Shown here: positions 26,022 to 35,628 of the stretch, one piece after another | Layout of the letters: every line of letters begins with the position of its first letter | How positions within the stretch are numbered: position 1 is the stretch's first letter | Source: Ruminococcus sp. | Lineage (GTDB): Bacteria; Bacillota; Clostridia; Oscillospirales; Ruminococcaceae | Reading direction: 5' to 3' | Assembly: GCA_017542475.1 (NCBI GenBank) | Contig: JAFXXD010000006.1 | Span: 1 to 64,000 of the forward strand | Length of the DNA: 64,000 nt | Position numbers and translations under genes: made by a program | Notes under the pieces: model-generated | Told to the model about the DNA's origin: nothing | What the model saw: the letters and a program-made list of their open reading frames with translations, nothing else | Databases searched by the model: none

Positions 26022-28079
26022 ATGAAAAAATGGAGTATCAGCGTCCCGCAGAGGGAGCTCGTCTCAAAACTGATGCTCGGGTGCAAGGTCAGCTCGCTGA
26101 CAGCCGCCGCACTCGTATCAAAGGGGTATTCCTCGCCCGAGCACGTTGTCAGCAGTATGAACGTGGACTCGCTGTCCGACCCTTTCCTCATCAAGGATAT
26201 GCAGGAGGCGGCGGATACGATAAATTCCGCCATAGACGAGGGTCTGCGCATCTGCGTGTACGGCGACTACGACTGCGACGGCGTTATGGCGACGGCGATA
26301 CTCTACTCCTATCTTGCAGAGGCAGGCGCAGACGTGACCTGCTACATTCCCGAACGCTCCGAGGGATACGGTCTGAACAAAAGTGCGATAGATAAGCTCT
26401 GCGACGACGGCGTACAGCTCATTGTTACCGTGGATAACGGTATTTCCGCTATTTCCGAGGCTGAGTACATATACGCTTCGGGTATGAAGCTCGTAGTCAC
26501 CGACCACCACCAGCAGGGCGAGGCTCTGCCAAGGGCGGAGGCTGTCGTTGACCCGCACCGCCGCGACTGCTTCTCCCCTTTCAAATTCGCCTGCGGAGCC
26601 GTTATCGCGCTCAAGCTCGTTGCCGCGCTCGACGGCGGCGACTACACGATGGCTCTCGAGCAGTTCGGCGACCTCGCGGCTATAGCAACGGTCGCGGATA
26701 TCGTCAGCCTCACGGGCGAGAACAGGTTCATCGTCTCCTACGGTATGGAGCTGATTGACAACTCCGACAGACCCGCTCTCATCGCGCTGAAGGAGGTCAG
26801 CGGGCTCACGGACAAGCACTGCGACGCACATTCGATAGGCTTCGGGCTCGCTCCGAGGATTAATGCGGCGGGACGCTTCGGCTCGCCGAGGACAGCGCTG
26901 GAGCTCTTCCTGTGTGAGGACGAGGAACGCGCCGCTGAGCTCGCGGCTGAGCTTGACAGGCTCAACTCCGAGCGCAAGCAGGCTGAAAACGACATCGTCG
27001 CGGACATATACTCGATGATTGAATCCGACCCATCCCTCGTGCGCGGACGTGTGATATTCATCTGCGGCAAGGGCTGGCACCACGGCGTTATCGGCATTGT
27101 CGCCTCGCGCATTATGGAGCAGTTCGGCAAGCCTTGCTTCATCGCCTCCGAGGAGGACGGCGAGATACGCGGCTCGGCTCGCTCATTCGGCAAGTTCTCC
27201 GTTTTCGGTGCGCTCACTGCCGCCGCCGATGTCCTCGAAAAGTTCGGAGGTCACCCCGGAGCGGGCGGCTTCACGATAAAAGAGGGACAGGCGGACGAGT
27301 TCCGCCGACTGATAGAGCAGTATGCGGCAGAGAGCTTCCCCGTAATGCCGACCGCGGAGCTCCGCGCGGACGCTCCCGTAACTCCGCAGGAGCTGACTGT
27401 GCAGAACATCGAGGGACTTTCCGTGCTCGAGCCCTACGGCATGGGCAACGAAAAGCCGCTCTTCTATATGGAAAATGTGACGATAACCTCTATAGTGCCG
27501 CTATCGGGCGGGATACACTCGAAGCTGAAGATAAAGTTCGGCTACACCACCGCCGACGCTCTCATTTTCAGAAAGAGCCCGCAGGAGCTCACCGTCAGCG
27601 AGGGCGATGTCTGCGATATGATAGTGACGCTCGGTACGAACGAATACAAGGGCAACGTTTCGGTAAGCATATACGTGAGCGATATACGTCTTCACGGCTT
27701 CGAGCAGAGCAGATACTTCAACGCGCTCGGCTCGTTCGAGGCTTTCACCCGCGGCGAGGCTCTGCCCGACAACCACTACCCGTGGATGTACCCGTCGAGG
27801 GAGGCGTTCACGAAGATATACAAGGCTATCCCCGAGGAGGGCATACCGATGGACACGCTGTATATGCGGCTCGCCGACCCGAGGATAAACTACTGCTGCT
27901 TCTGCATTGCGGCAGAGGCTCTGCGGGAGCTCGGGCTCGTGCGGATATCGCCCGCAGGCTCGGTCATAAGCAGGATAAAGGTAAGTCAGAAGGCACAGCT
28001 TGAATCTGCGCCGATACTCGTCAGGTTAAGAGGGATACTTGACGAGCTTTCAAGGAAAGTCAGAGGAGGAGAAAAATGA
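26022..28079 (+). CDS. recJ: Single-stranded-DNA exonuclease RecJ
   Basis: 5'-3' exonuclease of the DHH family used in recombination and mismatch repair. 685 residues. Metal-binding motifs are VYGDYDCDGVMATAIL near residue 80, DNGIS near 140, DHHQQG near 160 and VATVADIVSL near 225. The DHHA1 domain shows GGHPGAGGFT near 408, and an OB-like domain follows. ATG at 26022 has AAGGAG nine bases upstream; the frame is open further upstream without a matching ribosome site. The stop overlaps the relA/spoT start as ATGA. Confidence 0.94.
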   Translation: MKKWSISVPQRELVSKLMLGCKVSSLTAAALVSKGYSSPEHVVSSMNVDSLSDPFLIKDMQEAADTINSAIDEGLRICVYGDYDCDGVMATAILYSYLAEAGADVTCYIPERSEGYGLNKSAIDKLCDDGVQLIVTVDNGISAISEAEYIYASGMKLVVTDHHQQGEALPRAEAVVDPHRRDCFSPFKFACGAVIALKLVAALDGGDYTMALEQFGDLAAIATVADIVSLTGENRFIVSYGMELIDNSDRPALIALKEVSGLTDKHCDAHSIGFGLAPRINAAGRFGSPRTALELFLCEDEERAAELAAELDRLNSERKQAENDIVADIYSMIESDPSLVRGRVIFICGKGWHHGVIGIVASRIMEQFGKPCFIASEEDGEIRGSARSFGKFSVFGALTAAADVLEKFGGHPGAGGFTIKEGQADEFRRLIEQYAAESFPVMPTAELRADAPVTPQELTVQNIEGLSVLEPYGMGNEKPLFYMENVTITSIVPLSGGIHSKLKIKFGYTTADALIFRKSPQELTVSEGDVCDMIVTLGTNEYKGNVSVSIYVSDIRLHGFEQSRYFNALGSFEAFTRGEALPDNHYPWMYPSREAFTKIYKAIPEEGIPMDTLYMRLADPRINYCCFCIAAEALRELGLVRISPAGSVISRIKVSQKAQLESAPILVRLRGILDELSRKVRGGEK

Positions 28080-30370
28080 TAGGCGACACCAAGAATAACG
28101 AACAGCACAAGGACATAGAAGTCCCTATCCCGTCAACTGCCGATTCCGTACAGGCAAGGGAGGTCATCGACTCTATCCCCGACTACGACGAGAATTTCAC
28201 TATCGAAAAGATAATCCAGAAGATACTCAAGGACGACAAGCAGTACGATATGAGCAAGATAATCTCCGCGTATGAGTTCGCAGCGAAGGCTCATGAGGGA
28301 CAGAAGCGCTCGTCGGGTCAGGACTACATCATCCACCCGCTCGCTGTTGCGTATATACTGCTTGAGCTCGGTATGGACACCGACACTATCTGTGCGGCTC
28401 TGCTCCACGACGTTGTCGAGGACACGCCCGCCACGCTCGATGACCTCAAAAAGCGCTTCGGTCAGGACGTGGCAATGCTCGTAGACGGAGTTACAAAGCT
28501 GAGCAAGATACCGATGAACACCAAGGAGGAGCAGCAGGCTGAGAATATCCGCAAGATACTCCTTGCGATGTCGCAGGATATCCGCGTTATGATAATCAAG
28601 CTCGCCGACCGCCTGCACAATATGCGCACGCTGAAATACCGTCCGATAGAGAAGCAGAGAGCTACCGCCCTCGAAACTATGAACATCTATGCTCCCATCG
28701 CTCACCGCCTCGGTATCAGAGCTATACAGGAGGAGCTCGAGGACCTCTCGTTCCGCTTCCTCGACCCGTTCGCGTACTCGGAGATAGACCATATCCTCGA
28801 GACAAAGAAGGAGGAGCGTGAGGAGTTCATCGTCACGATTCAGGAGCGTATCGCACGCCGCTTCAAGCAGGAGGACTTCGCCGAGCCGCCGATGATCGAG
28901 GGACGCGTCAAGAGCATCTACAGCATCTACAAGAAGATATTCCTCAACCACAAGGATATCGACGAGATTTACGACAAGTACGCCGTAAGAATCATCGTTA
29001 CCACCATTGCCGAGTGCTACAATGTGCTCGGTCTGATACACGATATATTCCGCCCGCTCCCGAACCGCTTCAAGGACTATATCTCCACGCCGAAGGCGAA
29101 TATGTACCAGTCGCTGCACACGACCGTTCTCGGCAAGGAGGGTATCCCCTTCGAGGTGCAGATACGTACGTGGGATATGCACGAGACCGCCGAATACGGT
29201 ATCGCCGCCCACTGGAAGTACAAGGAGGGCATACGCGGCAAGGACAAGATGGAGAGCAGGCTCGCGTGGGTGCGTCAGGTCATCGAGGCGCAGCAGACCT
29301 CTGACGACGTTGAGGAGATCGTCCGCATAATCAAGACCGACCTTGCTCCCGAGGACATCGTCGTTATGACGCCCAAGGGTATGTCCATCGACCTGCCCAT
29401 GGGCTCGACTGTCATCGACTTCGCATACCGCATACACACCGAGATCGGTCACAAGACCATAGGCGCAAAGGTTGACGGCAAGATAGTGCCGCTCGACTAC
29501 GAGCTCCAGACGGGTCAGATATGCGAGATAATCACCACCAAGGACCCCGAAAAGGGACCAAACCGCGCTTGGCTCAACATCGTGCAGACCAACGACGCCC
29601 GCGCAAAGATTCGCTCGTGGTTCAAGAAGGAGCGCCGCGAGGAGAACATCGTCGAGGGCAAGGCGGAGCTCGAGCGCACATTCAAGCGCTACCATATAAA
29701 CGTCCCCGAGGATAAGCTCGGCGAGTTCCTGCAGGACGACTTCAAGCGACACAACTGCGAGACGCTCGACGACTTCTTCGCGTCGATAGGCTACGGCGGT
29801 ATCACTCTCGAGAAAATGATACCACGTCTCAAGGACAAGTACAACAAGCTCTACGGCGACCTGCCCGAGCCCGAGAATACCAACCTCATCAAGCTCAAGC
29901 CCAACGGCAGGAGCAGTATCGTGCTCGACCAGATAACGGATATGGCTGTCAAATTCGCGCAGTGCTGCAACCCGCTCCCCGGTGATGAGATAGTCGGCTT
30001 CGTTACGCGCGGCTACGGTCTGTCAGTGCATACGACAAAGTGCAGCAACTACCTCGCCGCGAAACAGCGAAATGACCCTGCCGAGCTCGACCGCTGGTAC
30101 GATATCGTGTGGTCGGAGAACAGCAATACCCAGCTCCAGACGAGCTTCGAGGTCGTGGCTACCGATCGCGTGGGACTGGTATACGATATCTCCGCGGTGC
30201 TTATGGAGGCAAGAGTGCCTATCGTGCACTCGTCGTCGCGTGTGCTCAAAAACGGCAATGCCCTCTTCGAGAGCACTATCGTGATATCCAGCACCGAGCA
30301 GCTTCGCAATCTCTTCGACAAGATCAGGAAGATAAACGGCGTTATCTCCGTTGACCGTTCTTCCATTTAA
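28076..30370 (+). CDS. relA: Bifunctional (p)ppGpp synthetase/hydrolase
   Basis: Makes and degrades the stringent-response alarmones ppGpp and pppGpp. 764 residues. The HD hydrolase domain lies at about 60-190 with HDVVEDT near 121-127; the synthetase domain at about 250-360 (YKKIFLNHKDIDEIYD, KDYISTPKANMYQSLHT); the TGS domain at about 408-468 (VMTPKGMSIDLPMGSTVIDF); and a C-terminal ACT domain at about 690-764 (FEVVATDRVGLVYDISAVL). The intact HD motif means hydrolase activity is expected. It is coupled to recJ by an ATGA overlap, a pairing seen in many Firmicutes. Confidence 0.95.
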   Translation: MIGDTKNNEQHKDIEVPIPSTADSVQAREVIDSIPDYDENFTIEKIIQKILKDDKQYDMSKIISAYEFAAKAHEGQKRSSGQDYIIHPLAVAYILLELGMDTDTICAALLHDVVEDTPATLDDLKKRFGQDVAMLVDGVTKLSKIPMNTKEEQQAENIRKILLAMSQDIRVMIIKLADRLHNMRTLKYRPIEKQRATALETMNIYAPIAHRLGIRAIQEELEDLSFRFLDPFAYSEIDHILETKKEEREEFIVTIQERIARRFKQEDFAEPPMIEGRVKSIYSIYKKIFLNHKDIDEIYDKYAVRIIVTTIAECYNVLGLIHDIFRPLPNRFKDYISTPKANMYQSLHTTVLGKEGIPFEVQIRTWDMHETAEYGIAAHWKYKEGIRGKDKMESRLAWVRQVIEAQQTSDDVEEIVRIIKTDLAPEDIVVMTPKGMSIDLPMGSTVIDFAYRIHTEIGHKTIGAKVDGKIVPLDYELQTGQICEIITTKDPEKGPNRAWLNIVQTNDARAKIRSWFKKERREENIVEGKAELERTFKRYHINVPEDKLGEFLQDDFKRHNCETLDDFFASIGYGGITLEKMIPRLKDKYNKLYGDLPEPENTNLIKLKPNGRSSIVLDQITDMAVKFAQCCNPLPGDEIVGFVTRGYGLSVHTTKCSNYLAAKQRNDPAELDRWYDIVWSENSNTQLQTSFEVVATDRVGLVYDISAVLMEARVPIVHSSSRVLKNGNALFESTIVISSTEQLRNLFDKIRKINGVISVDRSSI

Positions 30371-30380
30371 GGAGCAAACT

Positions 30381-30998
30381 ATGAGGATAAAGACTTTTCA
30401 GCTCGGCGAGCTAAACTCCAACTGCTACCTCGTGGAGACAGCTCCCGCGAGGTGTATTGCGATAGATATCGGCGGAAGCCCGCGCATACTGCTTGAATAT
30501 ATGCGTATGCAGAAGCTCCGCCTTACGAAGATACTGCTCACGCACGGTCACTTCGACCATATGGGCGGTGCGGAGGAGGTGCGTGCGGCTACGGGCGCGG
30601 AGATATACGTCCACGAGAGCGACGCTCATATGCTGACAAGCTCGTCGGCGTCGCTGCACTCGTCCATATCAATTATGCCGTTCAGAGCCGTCACCGACTA
30701 CACCGCTATCCGCGGCGACTGCTATATCAACGACGGCGACTGCTCGTTCCGCGTGCTGCACACCCCGGGACACACTCACGGCAGCGTCTGCTATATCACG
30801 GGCGACGTGATGTTCTCGGGCGACACGCTGTTCTGCTGCTCGGTCGGACGCACCGACTTCCCGGGCGGCGACGCTCACTATATGCAGAGCTCGATGAAGC
30901 TGCTCAGGGAGCTCGACGGCGACTACAAGGTCTACCCAGGTCACGGCGAGACTACTACCCTCGAATACGAGAGACAAAACAATCCTTTTATGAGATGA
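30381..30998 (+). CDS. Metallo-beta-lactamase-fold hydrolase (glyoxalase II-like)
   Basis: 205-residue metalloenzyme. The zinc-binding motif THGHFDHMGG sits near residues 54-63; other ligands are the histidine in HTPGHTHGSVCY near 127 and FSGDTLF with the metal-bridging aspartate near 150; GHGETTTLEYE closes the site. Homologues placed next to relA are annotated as hydroxyacylglutathione hydrolase-like, but their true substrate is unknown. ATG at 30381 follows AAGGAGCAAACT, ten bases after the relA stop. Confidence 0.85.
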   Translation: MRIKTFQLGELNSNCYLVETAPARCIAIDIGGSPRILLEYMRMQKLRLTKILLTHGHFDHMGGAEEVRAATGAEIYVHESDAHMLTSSSASLHSSISIMPFRAVTDYTAIRGDCYINDGDCSFRVLHTPGHTHGSVCYITGDVMFSGDTLFCCSVGRTDFPGGDAHYMQSSMKLLRELDGDYKVYPGHGETTTLEYERQNNPFMR

Positions 30999-31002
30999 TT
31001 TT

Positions 31003-31440
31003 ATGAATAACGATATAATTAACTTAACGCCTTTCAAAGAAATAAAAAGCGGTAAAGAGAGCATATATGACCGAGTTGACGAATCTTTTTCAGCACCGCC
31101 AAAGGTCATAGAATACCTCAAAACTACAAAACCATATATGATGTCGCCAGGGATTTACAAGCACCCTTTTAAAGACATGGAACTGCTCGGACCGTATTAT
31201 TATACTGACGGCGAATATTGCTGGGACCGTGATACGTGGAAATACGTTGTAAAGTACCACGTCACGCTTCCGCAGGAATTCATAGACAAAGTGATGTCGG
31301 ACAGAGGAACTGAATTCCTCGAACTCTTTTACAAGAGCGACGAATCATGGGGAAAAGAGATAGGCAAATTGAAGGAGCGCCCCAACACGGTCTGTCTGCT
31401 GCCCGAAGATGCAGGCGATTCTTCACTTGAAGACTTTTGA
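31003..31440 (+). CDS. Unknown 145-residue protein inserted in the recJ-relA-hemZ operon
   Basis: I do not recognise this protein. It is soluble, acidic at the C-terminus, and rich in aromatic residues around GPYYYTDGEYCWDRDTWKYVVKYHV, quoted here only in part: the Tyr/Trp cluster is at about residues 64-84. It has no signal peptide or membrane segment. The DNA is more AT-rich than its neighbours. The ribosome site is weak. Its first 13 bases (ATGAATAACGATA) are identical to the start of hemZ downstream, and AGATGA precedes both, so the gene is bounded by a short direct repeat. It may be a late insertion into a conserved operon. The intact frame suggests it is expressed. Confidence 0.65.
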   Translation: MNNDIINLTPFKEIKSGKESIYDRVDESFSAPPKVIEYLKTTKPYMMSPGIYKHPFKDMELLGPYYYTDGEYCWDRDTWKYVVKYHVTLPQEFIDKVMSDRGTEFLELFYKSDESWGKEIGKLKERPNTVCLLPEDAGDSSLEDF

Positions 31441-31481
31441 CCGCTGCACTTTTCTTATCCAAAACAGAAAGATGAAAAACT

Positions 31482-32954
31482 ATGAATAACGATACAAAAA
31501 TGCCGATCGTGCTGATCGGCAATTCTTTTAAATACGAGATAGAGGCGACGCTGAAGCTCTTCTTCAACACCGCCCGTTTTATGTTCTGCGCGGACAGGAG
31601 CGAAATTGTCGGCGAGAGATACGTTGTCGCGGAGGTTCGCGGAAACGGCACGTTCGCGGTCGAGGTCTGCCTCTGCGGAGAGCCTGTTATAACCGAGGGC
31701 AAAGCCGCTCCCAACAAACTCGAGCATGAGATCTGCCGCGCTCTCGCACACACGCTCACCGACCTGACAGGTATACGTCCGCCGTGGGGCATTATGACGG
31801 GTATCCGCCCCGTGAAGAAGGTCACGGAACTGATAGAGCGCGGGCTCGACAAGGAGCAGATACGCGCCGAGCTGACCGAGCGCTTCGAGCTGCTGCCCGA
31901 CAAATTCGAGCTCGCCTACGAGACCGCCGTCAATCAGCTGCCGATACTCGAAAAAATAGACCGCTCCGCCGCGAGCCTGTACGTATCTATCCCCTTCTGC
32001 CCGACGAGGTGCAGCTACTGCTCGTTCGTCTCGCACAGTATGGACTCAGCGCGAAAGCTTATGCCCGAGTATATCGCCGCGCTCTGCCGCGAGCTCGAAA
32101 TAGTGGGCGATATCGTCCGTGAGACAGGCACTAAAATTGACACTATCTACTTCGGCGGCGGTACTCCGACGTCTATTTCAGCGGACGAGCTCCGCGCCGT
32201 AATGGAGGCTGTCGAGCGCAGCTTCGACCTCGGCAGCATACGCGAATACAGCGTCGAGGCGGGACGTCCCGACACAATCACCGAGGAGAAGCTCCGCGTG
32301 ATAAGGGAGCTCGGGGCTTCGCGCATTTCCGTGAACCCGCAGACCCTCAACGACAATGTGCTCCGCGTGATAGGTCGTCAGCACTCGGGCGGGGACGCTA
32401 TACGTGCATTCGAGCTCGCGCGAAGTCTCGGCTTCGACAACATCAACACCGACCTCATCGCAGGTCTGCCGACCGAGTCCGCGGAGAGCTTCCGCAACAC
32501 GCTCGACCGTATCTGTGAGCTGTCCCCCGAGAGCATAACAGTGCACACGCTCACGCTGAAACGCTCGGCGGAGCTGTTCGAGAAGAGCTCCGCGAATATG
32601 AAGAATCCCGCCGCGGAAATGGTTGACTACAGCATTGAAAAGCTCATAGGAAGCGGCTATCTGCCGTACTATATGTACAGGCAGAAGAACACCATAGACA
32701 ACCTCGAAAACGTAGGCTACGCTAAAAAGGGCTTCGAGAGCTGGTACAATATCTTCATTATGGACGAGACGCAGACCATTCTCGGAGCGGGCTGTGCGGC
32801 GTCCACGAAGCTGGTCTACCCCGACGGAAAGATAAGCCGCATACACAATTACAAGTTCCCATACGAGTACATCAATCGCTTCGACGAGCTGATGACAAAG
32901 AAAACGGAGGTCACGGAATGCCTGAAAAAAATAAAGTCTATACCGCAGAAATAA
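31482..32954 (+). CDS. hemZ: HemZ, radical SAM coproporphyrinogen III oxidase-like protein
   Basis: Radical SAM protein of the HemN/HemZ group, 490 residues. The iron-sulfur motif CPTRCSYC supplies C173, C177 and C180, and YFGGGTPTSISADEL near residue 225, with SVEAGRPDTIT and VNPQTLNDNVL, is typical of the family. The extra N-terminal domain of about 165 residues (with GIRPPWGIMTGIRP) marks HemZ, which in Clostridia usually sits in this relA neighbourhood. Some relatives are haem chaperones or act on haem in other ways, so the oxidase activity is presumed. The end overlaps rlmCD by 37 bases. Confidence 0.88.
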   Translation: MNNDTKMPIVLIGNSFKYEIEATLKLFFNTARFMFCADRSEIVGERYVVAEVRGNGTFAVEVCLCGEPVITEGKAAPNKLEHEICRALAHTLTDLTGIRPPWGIMTGIRPVKKVTELIERGLDKEQIRAELTERFELLPDKFELAYETAVNQLPILEKIDRSAASLYVSIPFCPTRCSYCSFVSHSMDSARKLMPEYIAALCRELEIVGDIVRETGTKIDTIYFGGGTPTSISADELRAVMEAVERSFDLGSIREYSVEAGRPDTITEEKLRVIRELGASRISVNPQTLNDNVLRVIGRQHSGGDAIRAFELARSLGFDNINTDLIAGLPTESAESFRNTLDRICELSPESITVHTLTLKRSAELFEKSSANMKNPAAEMVDYSIEKLIGSGYLPYYMYRQKNTIDNLENVGYAKKGFESWYNIFIMDETQTILGAGCAASTKLVYPDGKISRIHNYKFPYEYINRFDELMTKKTEVTECLKKIKSIPQK

Positions 32955-34279
32955 CGGGACTCACCTCTGAGGGCAGCGGGGTATGCCGCATTGAGGAAAT
33001 GGCTGTATTCGTGCCCGAAACGGCTGTCGGCGACGTCGCGGAGGTGAAGGTCGTGAAGGTGCTGAGCAGCTACGCCTTCGGTATCGTCAGCAGGCTCGTC
33101 ACGCCCTCCCCCGACCGCTGCGAGCGTCCGTGCGGCGCGTATAAAAAGTGCGGCGGCTGTGTGTACAGGCACATCAGCTACGAGGCTGAATGCCGCGCCA
33201 AGGAAGCAGTTGTCCGCGACGCATTCGAACGCATTGGCGGGATGTCACCGCACTTCGACAGCTTCCTCGCGGCTGAGGATACCGACCGCTACCGCAATAA
33301 GGCGCAGTACCCGCTCGCAGCCGTTGACGGAAAGGCTGTCTGCGGCTTCTATGCTCCGCGCAGTCACAGGGTCGTGCCGATAGAGGACTGCCCGCTCCAG
33401 CCGAGTGTCTTCTCGGACATCTCCGCGGCTGTGCTGGACTACATAAACGAGCGCGGGCTGTCGGTCTACGACGAGAAATCAGGTACCGGCATAATGCGCC
33501 ATATCTACCTCCGCAGAGGAGCGCACTCGGGCGAGGTGATGGTCTGCCTCGTCGCGAGAAAGGACGTATCACGGCAGCTTATGCCGCTGTGCAGGGAGCT
33601 TGCCGCGAGCTTCCCCGACATCAAAAGCGTGGTGCTCAACGTCAACCCCGCGCGCACAAATGTCATTCTCGGCGAGAAGTGTCTGACGCTGTACGGCTCT
33701 GATACCATCACCGATGTGATGTGCGGCAATGAGGTCGAAATTTCGCCGCTCTCGTTCTATCAGGTCAACACAGTGCAGGCGGAGAGGCTCTATGCGAGGG
33801 CGCTCGAATACGCCGCTCTGACGGGCAGCGAGACCGTCGCCGACCTCTACTGCGGCGCGGGTACGATAGGGCTCTCCATGGCTCGGAGCGCGGGGCGTAT
33901 CGTCGGCGTGGAGATAGTCCCCGAGGCGGTCGAAAACGCCAAACGCAACGCCGAGCGCAACGGCATAACCAACGCGGAATTCCACTGCGGCGACGCTGGC
34001 GAGGTGTTCGGTCAGCTCCGCAAGAGGGGCTGTGCTCCCGACATCATCGTCGTTGACCCGCCGCGCAAGGGCTGCTCGGAGGAGACGCTCAGACACATCG
34101 TCGCTGCTGCTCCCGAAAAGGTCGTGATGATATCGTGCAATCCGTCCACAGCCGCCCGCGACGCGAAATACCTCTGCGGGCACGGCTACACGGCGGAGCG
34201 CGTCTGCGGCGCCGACCTCTTCCCTGCAACGAGGCACGTTGAGTGCGTGGTGTTGATGACTAAAATGAAAGGAGAGTAA
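32918..34279 (+). CDS. rlmD: 23S rRNA (uracil-5-)-methyltransferase, RlmCD/RumA family
   Basis: SAM-dependent enzyme methylating uracils such as U1939 (and U747) of 23S rRNA. 453 residues. An N-terminal TRAM domain (residues 1-60) binds RNA; cysteines at RCERPCGAYKKCGGC near 67-81 form the iron-sulfur site; DLYCGAGTIGLSMA near 308 binds SAM; the catalytic cysteine lies in MISCNPSTAARD near 407. Which uracils it modifies cannot be told from sequence. It overlaps hemZ by 37 bases and is followed at once by the AT-rich GIY-YIG gene. Confidence 0.9.
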   Translation: MPEKNKVYTAEITGLTSEGSGVCRIEEMAVFVPETAVGDVAEVKVVKVLSSYAFGIVSRLVTPSPDRCERPCGAYKKCGGCVYRHISYEAECRAKEAVVRDAFERIGGMSPHFDSFLAAEDTDRYRNKAQYPLAAVDGKAVCGFYAPRSHRVVPIEDCPLQPSVFSDISAAVLDYINERGLSVYDEKSGTGIMRHIYLRRGAHSGEVMVCLVARKDVSRQLMPLCRELAASFPDIKSVVLNVNPARTNVILGEKCLTLYGSDTITDVMCGNEVEISPLSFYQVNTVQAERLYARALEYAALTGSETVADLYCGAGTIGLSMARSAGRIVGVEIVPEAVENAKRNAERNGITNAEFHCGDAGEVFGQLRKRGCAPDIIVVDPPRKGCSEETLRHIVAAAPEKVVMISCNPSTAARDAKYLCGHGYTAERVCGADLFPATRHVECVVLMTKMKGE

Positions 34280-34281
34280 TT

Positions 34282-34965
34282 ATGACAAAAGGTATTATTT
34301 ACATTATGGAAACTGTTGTCCCAGGGCTTATTAAAATAGGTAAAACAGCTTCAGATCAATTTGAAAATAGAATGTACACTTTAGAACGAAATGGTTACAA
34401 CAATGTTGTCGGACTAAAGAGAAAGTTTGCTATCGAAGTTGAAGAATACGACGCAAAGGAAGCATTACTGCATAGTCTATTTGATAAAAGTCGTTTGCAA
34501 AACTCTGAGTTGTTTGCAACAGATGTTAATCTGGTTATTCAGCTTCTTTCATCATTTGAAGGAAAACAGATTTATCCGAAAAACGAAACAAAAGAGCAAT
34601 CATTTGTCGAGGCGACCGATAATCGAAATGATAGCCAAGACAGAGCAAGAATACCCGAAGGAACATATTTCTTGAATGAAACAAAAAAGAAATTTGGGGT
34701 GATAACCGCAAAAATGCGTGTCGAAAATGGAATGTTTATTGTATTAAAGGGAAGTAAATGTGCTCCGTCAAATGCACCATGGATGCCTGATTCACGTAAG
34801 GCTGCTGTTATCGAAAATGATACTCTAATGGAAGATATCGAGTGTAATTCTCCGTCAACAGCAGGCTGGGTACCGCTTGGACACGCAAATAATGGCTGGC
34901 TTGTTTGGAAAACAGAAGATGGACAACCTATAAATATTTTTAGGCAGAAAAAAGACAATGAATAA
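34282..34965 (+). CDS. GIY-YIG nuclease-domain protein with DUF4357-like C-terminus
   Basis: 227 residues. The N-terminus (GIIYIMETVVPGLIKIGKT) is a variant GIY-YIG nuclease domain of the T5orf172/Mug113 kind, with an arginine further along (ENRMYTLERNG) and a glutamate (NSELFAT) in plausible catalytic places. The C-terminal part (about residues 145-220, VENGMFIVLKGSKC to GWVPL) resembles DUF4357, often fused to such nucleases. These proteins occur in phages, mobile elements and defence-related loci; the role here is unknown. The gene is clearly more AT-rich than the rest of the operon, which suggests recent acquisition. It starts two bases after rlmCD, preceded by AAAGGAG inside that gene. 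Confidence 0.78.
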   Translation: MTKGIIYIMETVVPGLIKIGKTASDQFENRMYTLERNGYNNVVGLKRKFAIEVEEYDAKEALLHSLFDKSRLQNSELFATDVNLVIQLLSSFEGKQIYPKNETKEQSFVEATDNRNDSQDRARIPEGTYFLNETKKKFGVITAKMRVENGMFIVLKGSKCAPSNAPWMPDSRKAAVIENDTLMEDIECNSPSTAGWVPLGHANNGWLVWKTEDGQPINIFRQKKDNE

Positions 34966-34967
34966 AA

Positions 34968-35008
34968 AAATCCCCGCACCACTGAATAGCAGTGATACGG
35001 GGATTTTT
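34968..35008. terminator. Bidirectional terminator between the GIY-YIG gene and bioY
   Basis: Outer stem AAATCCCCG/CGGGGATTT with inner stem CACTG/CAGTG, and T- and A-runs at the two ends. It ends the recJ operon and the convergent bioY. Confidence 0.9.
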
Positions 35009-35598
35009 CATTTAAGACTAATATGCTTCCTGAGCCTCTCCCCGAGAAGCACCGCCAGCGCGAGCTTAACGAGGTCGAAGGCGATATACGGCACTACGCA
35101 CAGCGCGAGCGCTCCCTTGAACGATATGACCTTGTCGTCGAGGGCGTACACGTGCATAAACCACAGCGTCCCGAAGAGGTAGCACGCCGCCAGTCCGACC
35201 AGCATTGCCGCGACATTTCGCACTATACGAGCTGCACCCTTTGCGGGGATAAGCTCCGCGAGCCAGTATATCAGCACGGTCAGCACGAAGCCGAGCATAT
35301 AGCCGCCCGTCAGCCCGAACAGAGCTCCGACGCCGCCCCTGAACTGCGAAAACACAGGCAGTCCGAACGCTCCGAGCAGCAGGAACGTCAGCACCGAGAA
35401 CGTGCCGCACTTGCCGCCGAGCAGCGTAAGCGAGAAGAAGACCGCGAAGGTCTGCAAGGTGAATACGATACCCCACGGCGTGGGAATACTTATCCACGAG
35501 CACACGATGAGCAGCACCGCCATCAGCGCGGTGAAGGTGAGCTCCTTGGTAGTGAAAGCACGATTTTTCGGCGTTTCACGCATTGCTGTTTCATCCAT
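35008..35598 (-). CDS. bioY: Biotin transporter S component BioY
   Basis: Membrane protein of 196 residues with about six helices that captures biotin and works with an ECF module or alone. The N-terminal helix LTFTALMAVLLIVCSWISIP and the motif VFTLQTFAVFFSLTLLGGKCG, with GLPVFSQFRGGVGALFGLTGGYMLGF, quoted in pieces, are typical of BioY. The gene has a good promoter whose -35 box lies in a BirA-like operator, so biotin repression is likely. No biotin synthesis genes are in the window, which would fit a scavenging lifestyle but does not prove it. Confidence 0.94.
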   Translation of the reverse strand: MDETAMRETPKNRAFTTKELTFTALMAVLLIVCSWISIPTPWGIVFTLQTFAVFFSLTLLGGKCGTFSVLTFLLLGAFGLPVFSQFRGGVGALFGLTGGYMLGFVLTVLIYWLAELIPAKGAARIVRNVAAMLVGLAACYLFGTLWFMHVYALDDKVISFKGALALCVVPYIAFDLVKLALAVLLGERLRKHISLK

Positions 35599-35628
35599 TT
35601 TATATCACTCCCTCGTTGTTATGCTTAC

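Noticed and set aside
28133..29752. 539-codon open frame on the minus strand
   Set aside because: Shadow of relA/spoT; composition is typical of antisense frames in this genome.
34282..34965. Restriction or defence operon
   Set aside because: A single GIY-YIG/DUF4357 gene without a methylase or other defence genes is not enough to call one.
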